Assembly (NCBI GenBank): GCA_024305405.1 | Contig: JAKNDB010000098.1 | Span: 3,056,501-3,120,500 of the forward strand | DNA: 64,000 nt | Source of the DNA: Dirofilaria immitis | Lineage: Eukaryota; Nematoda; Chromadorea; Rhabditida; Onchocercidae | Reading direction: 5' to 3' | Part shown: piece after piece, positions 14,397 to 26,020 of the stretch | Layout of the letters: every line of letters begins with the position of its first letter | Numbering within the stretch: the first letter of the stretch is position 1 | The notes under the pieces: model-generated | The model's input: only the letters and a program-made list of their open reading frames with translations | What the model was told of the DNA's origin: nothing | Databases searched by the model: none | Translations under genes and position numbers: made by a program

Positions 14397-15640
14397 TTAC
14401 AGTTGCCGAGAATTCATTCTTTTCTTGTGATGTTTATGATTATTATAAAACTCCGAAATCTCATTAATTGTTCCATAAATTTCAGAGAAACCAAAATATA
14501 AAATTACACTTTCTAGTGTACCACAAATTAATATTGCTTGAATTAACATATCTATTTGACGCATTTCCGCTGTGAAATTTCTAAATATTAGAGCACATCT
14601 GATATACACCTATGAAATTGCACTATTAATTGAGATGGAACAATTAACATTTAAAAAAATTTAACAATTTGAATGCAAAAATGCAATTTTAACTGATATA
14701 AAAATAATTATTTTCTTTCTTGTTGCGAGAAGAAATAAATTAATAGAATAACCTTGCTTCTTATTGATAATTGACGGAAAATGGCGTTTACGTAGAATAT
14801 TGAAATATATATAACGAACGAACATAGCAATAGATAGCAATATCATTCATCCATAATGCAATCTAATAGATGATGATTACAGAAATTACAAGAAATACTA
14901 ACGAATATCATCTAATAGATACTAAACATAGCAAGAATATTGCTATTATAAATTGTTTTGAGATATCTTCAAAAATTTTTGATGCCTTGAAGCAATACAA
15001 TGAGATTTTTAATTCAAATCCTTACAGTTCGGTGGATTTGAAATTTTAATGATAATAATATTCATCAAAATTCAAAATTACGCTCAAATCTCACTTTAGA
15101 AAAATTTGTTCGTTTTCCTTGATTGCTTTGCGCAATTACTTTCCTAGCGTATGCTTGCATTATAATATCTTGTTGTAACTTTATATAAATAAGAAGTTAA
15201 TGAGCGATGATTGAGAGAGATCAAAGTAATATGGAGGATTGAGCATCGTCAAAAACAAATTTAAAATCAATTCGTGTTGTTTAATTGAATCTGCAAAATA
15301 ATTACCGGATACATTGATTCGAAATGATGCATTAGAAATAACTGATCATAATTCTGGAATATTTATTTTAATGAGCTCCTTTTAAAATATAGTAACTATT
15401 TCACTCATTTTCTAAGAAATACATACCAAAAACTGTCAATACGTGAAACTAAATGGAAAATACAATTTTATTGATTCGAATAATGCATAGAATTTTGGCA
15501 AAATTAACATTATAAAGTGATTCAGCATCAATAGAAACATAAAATGAAAAAAATTGCACTTTTCAGAATTGAGAATAGAGTATAGGGAACTTCGTTTGAT
15601 TGCGAAATATGTCATTGCGGTGATATTTAAAATTCGATAA
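14397..15640 (-). pseudogene. Srx-like serpentine receptor, copy B (3' exons only, decayed)
   Basis: Minus-strand remnants follow the exon order of the family. A TM3-TM4 exon (about 15,580-15,436) carries HFMFLLMLNHF and LILPKFYALFESIKLY. A TM5 piece lies near 14,850-14,760 with a basic ILRKRHF. A TM6 piece (14,609-14,460) has QIDMLIQAILICGTLESVIL and breaks down before TM7. The first exon (TM1-TM2) is absent; where it should lie upstream, bacterial holB-like DNA begins at about 15,735. Clearly a pseudogene. Confidence 0.6.
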
Positions 15641-15734
15641 ATTACATTTTCTGACATTTGCCAATTTCTTTTGATGAACGTTGGATTTGTACATTGTTGA
15701 GGGTGATACAATAGGAGTAGAAGGACTGAGATAG

Positions 15735-16372
15735 ATGAAAAATTTTCTGCACTTAAGCTCTATTCAATCGGAATATAAAGTTGCTATAATAGATAGTTTA
15801 GAAGCAATGACAGGTAGTGCTAGAAACGCAATATTAAAAATACTAGAGAAGCCGCCAAAAAATTCTAAAATATTTATAATTAGTCATAAGCCATACAATA
15901 TACAAACTACTATTAAGTGTAGATGCCTTCAGCTAAATTTACTGCCATTGACCTACAATGAAACAAGGAAATTGTTTCATCTCAATGTAAATTTGATGAT
16001 CAAACATTTAATGAAGTTATTATTTTATTTCCTGGGGCGCCGGGGATGATTATAAACATAATAAGTAGTGATACTTATAAATTATCTAGATGCTTTTATA
16101 AATTCCTTTATGATTTAGATAATCCTGAAGTGATTCATAAAGTGATTAATAGCAAAATTGAGCTAGAATTAGCGTCACATATGATTCAAACTTTCATTTT
16201 AGAAAGCATAAAAAGAGGCATAAGTAATGTTGAGGTTCTGCTAAGTCAGTGGAAAAAAGTAGATGAACTTTTTATTGCTGCTAGGCAGCTACACTTAGAT
16301 AGAAAGCATGTTTTAGCTAATGCAGTTAATATCATAATACCAGTTTTACAAAATGTAGTATTTTCAACTTAA
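15735..16372 (+). pseudogene. holB: nuclear Wolbachia-type fragment: DNA polymerase III delta' subunit (holB)
   Basis: The first frame (15,735 to about 15,985) contains VAIIDSLEAMTGSARNAILK, then ILEKPPKNSKIFIISHKP and a TIKCRC end. These are the Walker-B-like and sensor segments of the clamp-loader delta' subunit (DnaX/HolB AAA+ fold). The reading then shifts by one base near 15,985-15,995 and continues in the frame containing NEVIILFPGAPG to a stop at 16,370-16,372. The second part is the helical C-terminal region (LDNPEVIHKV, VEVLLSQWKKVDELF). The AAA+ N-terminus with the P-loop is missing, and an in-frame stop sits just before the first ATG. Eukaryotes lack HolB, and nuclear insertions of Wolbachia DNA are well known in filarial worms; the Wolbachia origin itself is inferred. 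Confidence 0.87.
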
Positions 16373-16453
16373 ACTTATGATAAAGTTCTGTTAATTTAGT
16401 GTTTGAAATCCATAGCTTGACAGTTTTGATGAAAATTATGTCGATATATGTAG

Positions 16454-16639
16454 AAAGGATTGAAGTTAGTTGAAAACATAGGCACAGATCAAGGAGTAAC
16501 TTTCGGAAAGAAGAAAGGATTGTTAAGTAGCATCTGTGAGGTTAGTTTTAGCCTAATAAAGCAATCACTGTACCCATCTTTCGAAAGTTTGTTATTTTAT
16601 GTGCTCAGTGGTGGTTCGTTATATGTAACTATATTATAA
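16454..16639 (+). other. unidentified 61-codon open frame next to holB fragment
   Basis: An open stretch between stops reads with balanced composition, for example NIGTDQGVTFGKKKG and SLIKQSLYPSFESLLFYV. It starts about 80 bases after the holB stop and is less AT-rich than its surroundings, so it may belong to the same bacterial insertion. I do not recognise the protein and there is no ATG near the start. Confidence 0.3.
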
Positions 16640-17114
16640 AAGAGGATAATCTCCTTCATTGAAATTTTCATTATCTCAAGATTATTAGATTAAAAGAAAT
16701 GTCTTAATCATGCATCTAAGTTTTTGCATCTAAGTATAAATTTCTTATAAGATGCATTGTAAATTTTTTCAGACAAATAAAAAGTCGAAAATTCAATATA
16801 TCAACTGCGTGCAAGGCTAAAATAATGCATCTTATTCCAATGCAACAATTATAAATAAAAGTATATTACTTTTATGAACAAAATTTCCGAATATTCGGAA
16901 AAAAAAAACTTAATATTTTGCAAAAGTAGGCTTCGAGTAGAAAAAGCTGTAAATAAATATTTATATTTAGCGCAAAAATAATTAAAGTCTGATTTTATAC
17001 CCGAAGTAATCAATTTCCACAAATTTTAATGTTAACAACTATCTATTGGCAATGAATTATTCATTAACAGAAATCATATGACTAATTCTATTTTACGTTT
17101 CAAAAAAAAGGAGT

Positions 17115-17215
17115 TTTGAATAATTCTTACATTGAAATCATAGAGATAGATAATCATGACTTTTATTTGCATAAATTTACATAAACCTATGATTTTCGAT
17201 GAAACATGAAAAAGT
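17115..17215 (-). repeat. inverted copy of 535-640
   Basis: The reverse complement contains catcgaaaatcataggttta followed by tgcaaataaaagtcatga, matching 547-595 with few differences. Confidence 0.7.
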
Positions 17216-17954
17216 TGTCATTACTTTACAAAACATATACATAGAATCAAAGATTATAAAGCTTTTTAAACTCGCTTTTTTTTTCTGCGAATTACTTTTT
17301 ATTTAGAGCGAAATAAGACATGCATGATTATGCAAAAGACTACGAGCACCATAATATATTTCATCATGAATGATCGCTTATTCATAGAAATGTTTAAAAT
17401 CAGTCTCCAAATAATATTTCAAATCAATGCAGCGTTTATTATTTAATGCGACATTCTCCTTGATTTATAATAAATTTGTTTAAGATATCTTTCAGAAATA
17501 CACGGCAGAATCCCTAAAATCTTATTTTTTTTAATTATTTATTAACTTAGCAATTTTGTCTAAGTAATATATAATGGATCATATCGAAAGCCGAATAAAA
17601 AATATTTTTGGCAAAATTATCGATTCATCATCAATAAAAATGTGAAACGCAATATAGAAATAATCGAAACTAATTTCAATGTTAAATATAAGTGTAACAT
17701 CTGATCCATATCATTTTGTATATACAAATATATAATAAACTAATTAATTTAAAAAAATTTTTAAGGATTCCAATGAGAAAATTTAACGCAGTTTAAATAT
17801 AACAAATTCTGTCAAAGAAAAAAGAAGTTTTCGTTCCAAGTTGTAACAAAATTTCACATTTATATTTCTGATTTTTCAAAAATCAATAAAGTCGTATTTC
17901 CTCATTGCTTTCGTGTGACTGTCATCTCTCGTTTCGAAATCAAGAATTTATTTA

Positions 17955-18345
17955 TTATATAAAGCGAATAATGGGATGAGAGCTGATAAATGCGAACAAT
18001 TGATGTTAATTCAGGCTATATTAGTTTGCGATGCAGTGGAAATTATCTGTTTCAACTTTTTGTCAAAGTTTACTGTCAAACTTTTCATCTTAATTTCTAC
18101 TTAATTCTAAATACTTCTATGATGCCTACCATCAATTTGATGTTCGTCAAACGATTTCGTAAAGACAATCCAAAATTATGGATAAAAGAAAACATCTACT
18201 ATAGTATCAACCATCTCAATAGTTTTGACTAAAATTCATCTAATTTCTTATGCAAAAGTCAAAATTGTAATACTTTCTGCACTTTGAGAATAATATTTCA
18301 TTACTGTTTGTGTCTTGACGTTTTTATCCGTGCAACGGATGTAAA
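17955..18345 (+). pseudogene. inverted fragment of serpentine receptor last exon (copy C)
   Basis: The plus strand here aligns by eye with the reverse complement of about 5,925-6,420, which is the TM6-TM7 exon of copy A. Homology extends into its upstream intron (aaagcgaataatgggatgag) and its downstream flank (aatactttctgcactttgag). Peptide remnants include EIICFNFLSKF-type codons and SMMPTINLMFVKRFR. Several short deletions and frame changes are present, one of them removing the segment between TM6 and TM7. It is a genomic duplicate and not retroposed, because intron sequence is included. Confidence 0.78.
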
Positions 18346-18349
18346 TCCT

Positions 18350-19810
18350 TTTCTATTAGATATTATCATGATTGCCTCCGTAATGTCAATGTAACTGTCA
18401 ACAAAATTTAATAATTTTATTAAATTCCTTTCCTTCTCAAACATAGGAAAATCATTTTTATACTTCGAAATGTGAGCTCATGTATTTACAAAATATTCTT
18501 CATTAATGGATAAATGGTAACATCAACAAATTTTATAAGTAAATTTATTTTATTTATAAAATGTTGGTCAACAAGACCAAGCCAGTTTAATAACGGATAA
18601 TGACTCCGTTTTTGTGATTATTAATGGTTAAAATAATCTTTGGTTCAATTCTGCCTAGCAAAGAAAAACTTTCATATGTTTCGAAGAGAGGACATTTGAA
18701 TTCCTCATCACCGAATTTCTTTAACGCTACGATAATGTAGTACGAAATGAATTCAACAATGATCGCAAAATCAATGAAAAATGCATCAACTATTTTTTTG
18801 TTGCAAAGCTTTCAAAATGAGCAGATTAGAAAAATAAAAATTGCTCACAAAATGTTAAAAAATTCCAAAAATAAAATTATAAAATATTTTTGTCGAGAAT
18901 TCTCTCGAAACTAATTTTTAATTATAAATATTTCTAAATCTTTCTTTTTCTATGAATCATTGCTTATAAAATGTAAACCATTCTCATGGCGCCGTTTCCA
19001 GCGGATGTTCTCATTCCATAAAAATTGTCTTATGTCTAAATAGTTTAATCTAACCATTTTATCAAATGGTTTATCTTACAGTTTTTATGTGTAAAACCAT
19101 TTCTTCTCATGAAAATTTTTATCTTCAATTTTCTCTACTTTCTTTAAGTGTAAATATCTCCATCCTTGTAAATCTCCTCCTTACAATATCATTTTTATAA
19201 AAGACTATGACTTTGTAGTCGAGCAAGTTTATTTTCTGCAGTTTACACAGTTTTCTACAGTTTTACCAAAGTCACCGTTCCCGTTTTCTTTAAAATAAAT
19301 TATTATTACATTCTTCTTTTGTTTACAACCTTAAAAATCCTGAATTCGTCCACAAAGAACCCTTCTCCACCAAATACAACTTCCACCAAATTCAAACCTC
19401 AGTTCAGTCTAATCAAAAAGTTAACAACAATTTTGCTATTGTAGATATCTAACTTGTATATTTTTAATGTATTATGTAAAAAATAATCTACATAATAATG
19501 AAATAATTACTGTTATTCGATAAAACAAAGATTTTCTATTCTCAAAAATTTAATTTTTTTCAACTTGGTGCTAATATGTATCATAAAAATTATATTAAAA
19601 AAGTGACTTCTGATGTATTGCAAGAAATGTAATTTTTCTTTTCCTTAAATTCGTTGTTAACTTCAGAACAATACTATTTTTTAAAACACCAATTTTAAAA
19701 TAGGGCAGTTGAAAAGAAGAAAACAAAAAAATGATGCAGAGTAAAAAAGCGAGAGAATCAAATTGAAAGTAAGCGTGCGGTGATATTGTGCATTAAATAT
19801 ATTATGTATT
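18350..19810. other. noncoding interval, nothing recognised
   Basis: No open frame with recognisable motifs on either strand; pyrimidine-rich from about 19,080 to 19,400. Confidence 0.45.
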
Positions 19811-19814
19811 ATTA

Positions 19815-20225
19815 TGATCTCAGATGGTTATTTATTTCTGATAGTTGCATTAATAAACAAGAAATTCAAATAATATTAATTCCTGAATGTACACTTCAGT
19901 ACAATGAAATGATAAAAAGAAAATAACAATGGTCAAAAAGTAAATCACAACAACACTTCATGAATTCGGAATCAAATATATAGAACGAAACAATATAGAA
20001 GGAAAAAGCTAAAATCGATGTCAAAATTAATTGCAATATGTTATAATATTGCTCAGAAAATGTATTCACGTCCTGTAGTCATTTTAAATAAATGATTTAT
20101 TTCAAATGCGAAGGCCCAAAATTCTGTTTTGATAAGTTTTGTTTGAAACAAAGAAATTCAATTAATATTAATTCCTGAACGTACATATTTCATTATAGAG
20201 ACATTCATTAAACTATTGATTTATA
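19815..20225 (+). repeat. dispersed repeat, copy 2 (partner at 9,765-10,225)
   Basis: See the partner entry. This copy ends six bases before the BEL/Pao gag remnant starts, so it could be part of that element's untranslated leader or simply its insertion target. Confidence 0.7.
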
Positions 20226-20230
20226 ATGCA

Positions 20231-22400
20231 ATGGAAAGAATTCTGCGACAACTGGATTCTATAGGTGAAGATTTGCGGTATTCTATTATAGAAACTATTA
20301 TTAAGAGCAAATTGCCCGCGTGGATATGAAATAAAGTATATCAATCAAGGAAAGAACAGGAAAATTGGACAGTCAATAAATAGAGACAATTCCTAACAGA
20401 ACTAGTGCAACGAAAGGAAGAAGTTACCAGAAGTTTAGCTCTTCGGTGGAAGGAAATCACAAACAGAAACGAGGCCAAAACGACATAGTACAATGAGGGA
20501 GACCTCTGCGTTATTCGTTACAATATAAGAAATCCAAACCAAGGCACACAGACTCTAAAAAATCTATCAAGGAAAAAAACTTTGCACATTTTGCAACTAA
20601 ACTACTGGGATAACGAATGCCTTACTTATCCCACTTACAAATCACGAATCGACTGCTTGAGAAAAAATAACGCATGTTCCAACTGCCTTCGGACAGGACA
20701 TACAACACGTGATTTTAAACAAAGGAAACGTTTGTGTTTATTCTGCAAGAAACGTTGTTTCACAATACACCGTTGTGTTTTTCAAAATATGGACAACTCA
20801 ATCAAGAAATAAACAAGGAAGAAAATACAGCCATTTTCACCAACTCAATAAATCAAAAAATCGACAATCGAGGTGAAATGGTCTTACTTCTATGTAAAGA
20901 AATAACAGTGGTTAATCCATATATACCTAAATTAATGAAAAGGCCTTAGTCTTGTTTGATATAGGATCCCAAACATTTTTATCTCCAAAAAACCGGCAGA
21001 TCGATTAAAACTGATAAGAAAGAAAAAGAAAAACTTTTGGAATCTTCTCGTTTGGTAATAAAACTCCAAAATTCTATCAAACCGATAAGATAGAAATTGG
21101 CATAAAAATCGTAGTACACGAAACTGTAATCGTAAACACTTATGTGTTAGATCATTTAACAAACAAATTAGAAGACATTAAGGTAAACTATGACGATTTA
21201 CCTAACACGATATGTCGAAAAGAATTAAGAGAGAAATTTAGAAAGGTGTTGGAGAAAACCTGACGCACACTTATTCGTATAGATTATTTCTTTGATTTCA
21301 TGGAACCATATGAATTTCATAGCATGTTATTTGGATTCTATCTGGACTCACAAAGGTTAGTCCTGTAATAACAGGATATGCATACCTCAATGAATCCCAA
21401 ACCTCTAACAAAAAATTCTATTAAAGCGAGTTTAATCGAAATTAATTCGGTGAGTGTAACTCCGGTTAATACAACTCCAGATATAGATAAATTCTGGAAA
21501 TTAGAATTAGTAGACATTCATGAACAACCTAATGCGCAGGACGATGATGAAGCATTAGAACAATTTAAGCAAACCATTATAAAGAAAGGTGAAAGATACC
21601 AAGTCGATTCGCAGTGTAAAGAATCAAAAGTCAGATTGAACGACAATTATAGTTTTGTTTTGGTTAATTAAAATCAAAAAGCTTCAGGCTGATAAAGAAT
21701 TACTTATTCGATATAATGAAGTAAATCAGAAACAACTACAGTCTAATATAATCGAAGAAGTGTCAACTGACATGAACCAAGCTGCTATCATTCATTATTT
21801 ATCTCACCATGAAGCATTAACACCAAGTAAACTGACTAGAAAATTAACGATCGTTTACAATGTTTCCGCACATCTTAAAGGAATGAAAAGTTTAAATGAC
21901 GTTTTATATCGAGGATCAGTGACACTTCCTGATTTGATTGGAGTATTGCTCCGCTTTCGAATCATGGAAAACGTGACAGTGGTTGATATTGAAAAGGTAT
22001 TTCTCCAAATAGAATTGCACCCATCAGAAAAAAATTGTACACGATTTCTTTAGTTAGAGAATATACAAGGACAAGTAAACGAAGATAACTAAGTTGCTAT
22101 CGTTTTAGAAGAGTTCTATTCGGAATAATATTACCTACTTTTCTTATTATTAGCTATACTTAAATATCATTTTGAAGATAATGGAAGTAAAACTGCTCTT
22201 GAAATAAGAAAAAACCTTTATGTTGACAAAATATTATAGTATTGACTAAAGAAACAGAAGAAGCTTTTAATAAATATGCAGAAATGAAATCTATTTTTAA
22301 CGAAGCCTCAATGAATATCAGAGAATCTTTGTCAAATAAAGAAGAATTCAATGAAGTCATTCCAGAAAAGGACTGAGCAGAAGTCAAATTAAGAAGACTC
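20231..22400 (+). mobile_element. BEL/Pao LTR retrotransposon remnant: gag, protease and reverse transcriptase
   Basis: The domains occur in Pao order with frame breaks between them. Gag (20,231 to about 20,580) has RILRQLDSIGEDLRYSIIET and IKSKLPAW, then a stop at 20,327. A zinc-knuckle region (20,582-20,812) has CLRKNNACSNCLRTGHTT and a second CLFCKK cluster. The aspartic protease begins near 20,945 with a VLFDIGSQTF motif, where the usual D[ST]G is DIG, and its C-terminal part lies at 21,051-21,263. The linker before RT carries DYFFDFMEPYEF near 21,280 and FWKLELVDIHEQP near 21,490. RT follows from about 21,690, with a SLNDVLYRGSVTLPDLIGVL motif and VVDIEKVFLQIELHP; the catalytic YVD-type region near 22,225 is interrupted by a stop. 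Many stops make it inactive. The integrase is not found downstream on this strand. Confidence 0.92.
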
Positions 22401-22757
22401 TAAGAATTGAATGGCATAACCTTAGATCGGAAGGAAATTAACAAAAGACCTATCTTGCAATTTGTAGCTTCTCAGTATAAATTTTTTTCAAAAGAAAGGT
22501 TTTTGTTTTATTTGCGTGAAATGAGAAACGTGAGTACTTTAGCTGGACAGCGGGAGAAGCGCTTCACCAATATTATTATATCTACTGCAGCGAGACCATG
22601 TAACGATAGTTTTTTATTTCTTTTGAGTTCGTCGTTTTACTGCATTTCGTGTTCTTGCAGCAATAAGTTCATCTGATTACTTTGATGGGATTAATTGGAT
22701 TTCTTGTTTGTCCTATTCTTTGTTTTTTATTAATTTTTCATCATTTATTTCAAGAGG

Positions 22758-23400
22758 GTGCAATACATTTATTGGTCTGTCGAGAATGTTTCCATTTGGC
22801 ATTTCAATCAATGTATTCTTTCGCCATCATTACTCCTTTTTATTTCCTTTATTCTAGCTAATTTCCAAATACCACGAGGTATCTCTGGTTCATTGACTAG
22901 CACTACTTCATTTACACGTAGTGTTCCTAACTGTATACTTTTAGGTGAAACATGTTCTCTTTGTGTTCTTTCCTAAAACTAGTTAAATAGTCATTTTTTC
23001 ACATTTCTCAGAATGTATCTAAATTTTTAAGGGTACTAGCCAATAGTTAATAAATTTTACCTTAGTGCTTAATTGGTAGGAAATAAATAAATTCATCCCT
23101 GTATTATATGTTGGAGAGATTAATGAGGCTTTGGGAGAGATAAAATCAATTGGTCGAATGATAACGTATTCATCAAAATTGACATACGTCAGTGGTCGAG
23201 TGTTAATAACACCTTCAATTCCCTTTATTAAAATTATCAAATCTCTTTCCCATAATAATCTTCTTCCAATTGTTCTTCTCATTGCTTTTTGGTCGATCCG
23301 ATTAATCTCTCATGAATTCCACCGTTCCAAGGAACTCTTGGAATTGTATTCTTCCAAATCAGTCCTTTTTCAACGAAGAAGTAGCTTAGTTTAGTATTTT
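22758..23400 (-). mobile_element. BEL/Pao integrase C-terminal part plus DUF5641, inverted
   Basis: Read on the minus strand, about 23,380-23,080 encodes an integrase end with VPWNGGIHE, RTIGRRLLWERDLI and GVINTRPLTYVNFDEYV, then RPIDFISPKASL. After a frame change, 22,976-22,758 encodes a DUF5641-type segment (LGTLRVNEVVLVNEPEIPRG then WKLARIKEI). These normally follow the reverse transcriptase on the same strand. Here they point the opposite way, so the locus holds either two colliding elements or one element with an internal inversion near 22.4-22.75 kb. It is non-functional. Confidence 0.9.
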
Positions 23401-23985
23401 GTTCCATGAATTTCTTATGCCAGTATTCAAACAGCATAAATTACGAAGCATAGTTTAAATGTTTTCAAACATTTCGAGAAGTTAAACGACACGTCATATG
23501 CTTAAGAATGGAAAACGAAATACCGATCTTCAATCTGACAAGTATGTAATCATTTAAGACATTTAGAAAGTTTACAAATTGATTCATATCATGAGAATAT
23601 TGTCAAGCAAAAATTTAGAACACTTTTGTATTTTTCTGCACAAAAATTATCATTATGAATAGTTTAAATAATAATAGACCTTAAAATCGTATAATCAAAG
23701 ATAAAAAGAAAGAGATTCACTTCAAAACATTCTGTATTATAGGAAATCTAAATTGATAGCAATATATTCGTTACCGAACTTTGTATTTCTGATTTAAGTG
23801 ATTCATTTATTCTATGCATTCAATAGAATTCAGTCATTAATAATACCGCTAATTAATTAATTATACCAATATTATAGAACAATTCCTTTAAATATTTGGC
23901 GACAAAAAGACTGCTTTATCATACATCGTTTCCATGTTTATCATTCCACGAATAACGTGATCCGTAACAATACACGTACGCTACT
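23400..23985. other. noncoding interval between retroelement and candidate LTR
   Basis: I see no gene or clear motif here. Confidence 0.4.
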
Positions 23986-23989
23986 TGTT

Positions 23990-24310
23990 TTTTTTTTGTG
24001 TTGTGGGACAGGAGAATTTGACTATAAAGGTTTTACTATTTGACGATGGATTCATATCTTTGTCTGCGTTATGAAATAAACTCATCGCAATAAGTTAATC
24101 GATCGATCGTAGTGGAGACAGACTCGGTATAGTCCAGACGGATCGAATTGAAGGATCTTGAGCGTCGAGTGAGCTAATTGTGTGATTGCGTTGACTATAA
24201 CGAATACTGACTGATACATTGCCCATTGAACGCAAGAAGCTCTTTTCCATTCTCATGATCATTGGTTTTTGTAGAAGGCGGTGGCTTATAGTACCGTAAT
24301 ATACGGAAGT
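23990..24310 (+). mobile_element. candidate LTR or retroelement leader
   Basis: This block is less AT-rich than its surroundings. It starts with a T run followed by tgttgtgggacaggagaatt, reminiscent of the 5' end of BEL-type LTRs, and contains a tata-like actataaagg. It lies 0.6 kb from the integrase fragment. No second LTR copy is visible, so the assignment is weak. Confidence 0.3.
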
Positions 24311-24579
24311 TAGAAGTTAGGAAACAAAAATAAGAGATGGATGATAATTCAAATATGCACAAAAGTTTTCATTGTTACAGTATTTCAATTAATATTGATT
24401 TTGACATCTTAAACAATGATAGAATGTTGGCTTTATTAGCAGATTGAAAGATGAAAGACAAAGGACGCTATGTATTGAGATTTGGCTGAATCATTTTATT
24501 TAGGAAGTATTACAAATTTTTAACGTGGAATAAATATTTTCAGGTTTCCCGTAATAACTAATAATATTTATTCTGCAAG

Positions 24580-25700
24580 AGATTGATTCATTATGAAATA
24601 ACTCATTTTTAAATGTCATTCAAATCTTGATATTTTTACCTAAATTTTAATACTCATTAAAATTGACAGGCAAATAATAGCCTCCCTTTATGAGTAGTTA
24701 ATAACCATTACCAATAGAAAAATCCGATCAAACAGACTTGACAATCAGACCAACCAATTATTCATTCATAATGGCATTTTCTTTAAGTTTGTTGTTTAGT
24801 CCATTTTAGATTTGAGAAATTATTTCAGTAAAATATTGTTTAAAACATTGTTTTAGTTCTTGTTTAGTTCATTTTAGATTTAAATTTTATCCCGTCTAAA
24901 ATTCACACTAATCTTATCAATTCTGCTTACACCTACAATAATTTTTATATGAAAGAGATTAAATATTCCGAAATATGTCATGGAATAATTTCTCAAATCT
25001 AAAATGAACTAAACAAGGAGTTAAAATGAGAGATATAATAAGCATCTGATCCATTTTTTTTTTTAATATTATATAAAAATATTCTTTCATTTATTTTGTA
25101 GTTTGCAAAATTTATCGTATATCTAGAATCGATCACTTTCATACGTATTCCCAATAAAAGTATCAAATTTTATTTATCTAAGCATAATGCCATAAACGAA
25201 AATTCCGTTTTAAGTATCATAGCGGCTAAAAATAGTTCGTGCTTTAACCTTAATAAAGCAAGATTTATACAGAAATTGCTGTTCAAATAACAAAATAAAG
25301 GAACAGAATTACTTTTGAAATAAATAAATATATGTTATTATTTCAGTAAAATATTGTTTTTGTACACTGTGGAATTTATTAAAGCTCTTTGACGAAACTG
25401 ATGTTACAATTCAATCAAATGAGATTAATGTGATGAAGTTATTGTTATTATCAGCATTGTCAAGATATATATATATATATATATATAGAACACAGCTACG
25501 TAATAAATGAATATTCTTTCTATTTCAATGATTATTTTTTTGATATTTGTAACTGTACGTAATACATATTAGAAAACAATTTAACTTGATTGATGATAAT
25601 ATTAATAATAAACACAACATTTTTAGTAAAGAATGCTTTCAAATTTTGAACTAATGAAAGCCAAATAAATTTTTGTAAAGTAAATCATGAAAATCAAACC
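24580..25700 (+). repeat. dispersed repeat family R, copy 2, with internal inverted repeats
   Basis: Aligned by eye with about 43,560-44,290 and 45,460-45,700, in the same orientation. Inside, the sequence gtttagtccattttagattt followed by gagaaattatt (about 24,789-24,819) is complementary to 24,981-25,014 (aataatttctcaaatctaaa then atgaactaaac), giving arms of about 34 bases. A third, direct arm copy lies at about 24,858-24,885. The repeat lies just 3' of receptor copy D. Confidence 0.75.
25468..25489. repeat. (TA)n microsatellite
   Basis: About eleven consecutive TA units inside repeat R. Confidence 0.95.
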
Positions 25701-25871
25701 GATCATATCAGTTAGTGTAGACAGAATTTTAACTAACTCGTTTTTCAATTTCCGTTTAAATACCAAATGAAAATTTCAATTATCGTTTAAATGCTTAATG
25801 GAGTTTAATACCATGAATATATGTATCAAAGATTTGAAAACAGCCAATTATATAAACATTATTTTGACTAA

Positions 25872-25952
25872 AAGATCGAATTGTAAACGAAACAATTCCA
25901 CAGCTAAATTCAGATCGAATTGCAAACGAAACAATTCCACAGCTAAATTCAT
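25872..25952. repeat. 39-bp tandem duplication
   Basis: Two nearly identical units starting agatcgaattg and ending acagctaaattc, differing by about one base. The corresponding place in the G unit (about 45,815-45,860) has a single diverged unit, so the duplication is specific to unit D. Confidence 0.85.
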
Positions 25953-26020
25953 AAGCTTTAACAGAAAATTATTATATATCAAGAAAATTATTTGGCAAAT
26001 TACTTATTAGCTTCAGATTA

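Noticed and set aside
23131..23394. Plus-strand 87-codon frame
   Set aside because: Shadow of the minus-strand BEL/Pao integrase.
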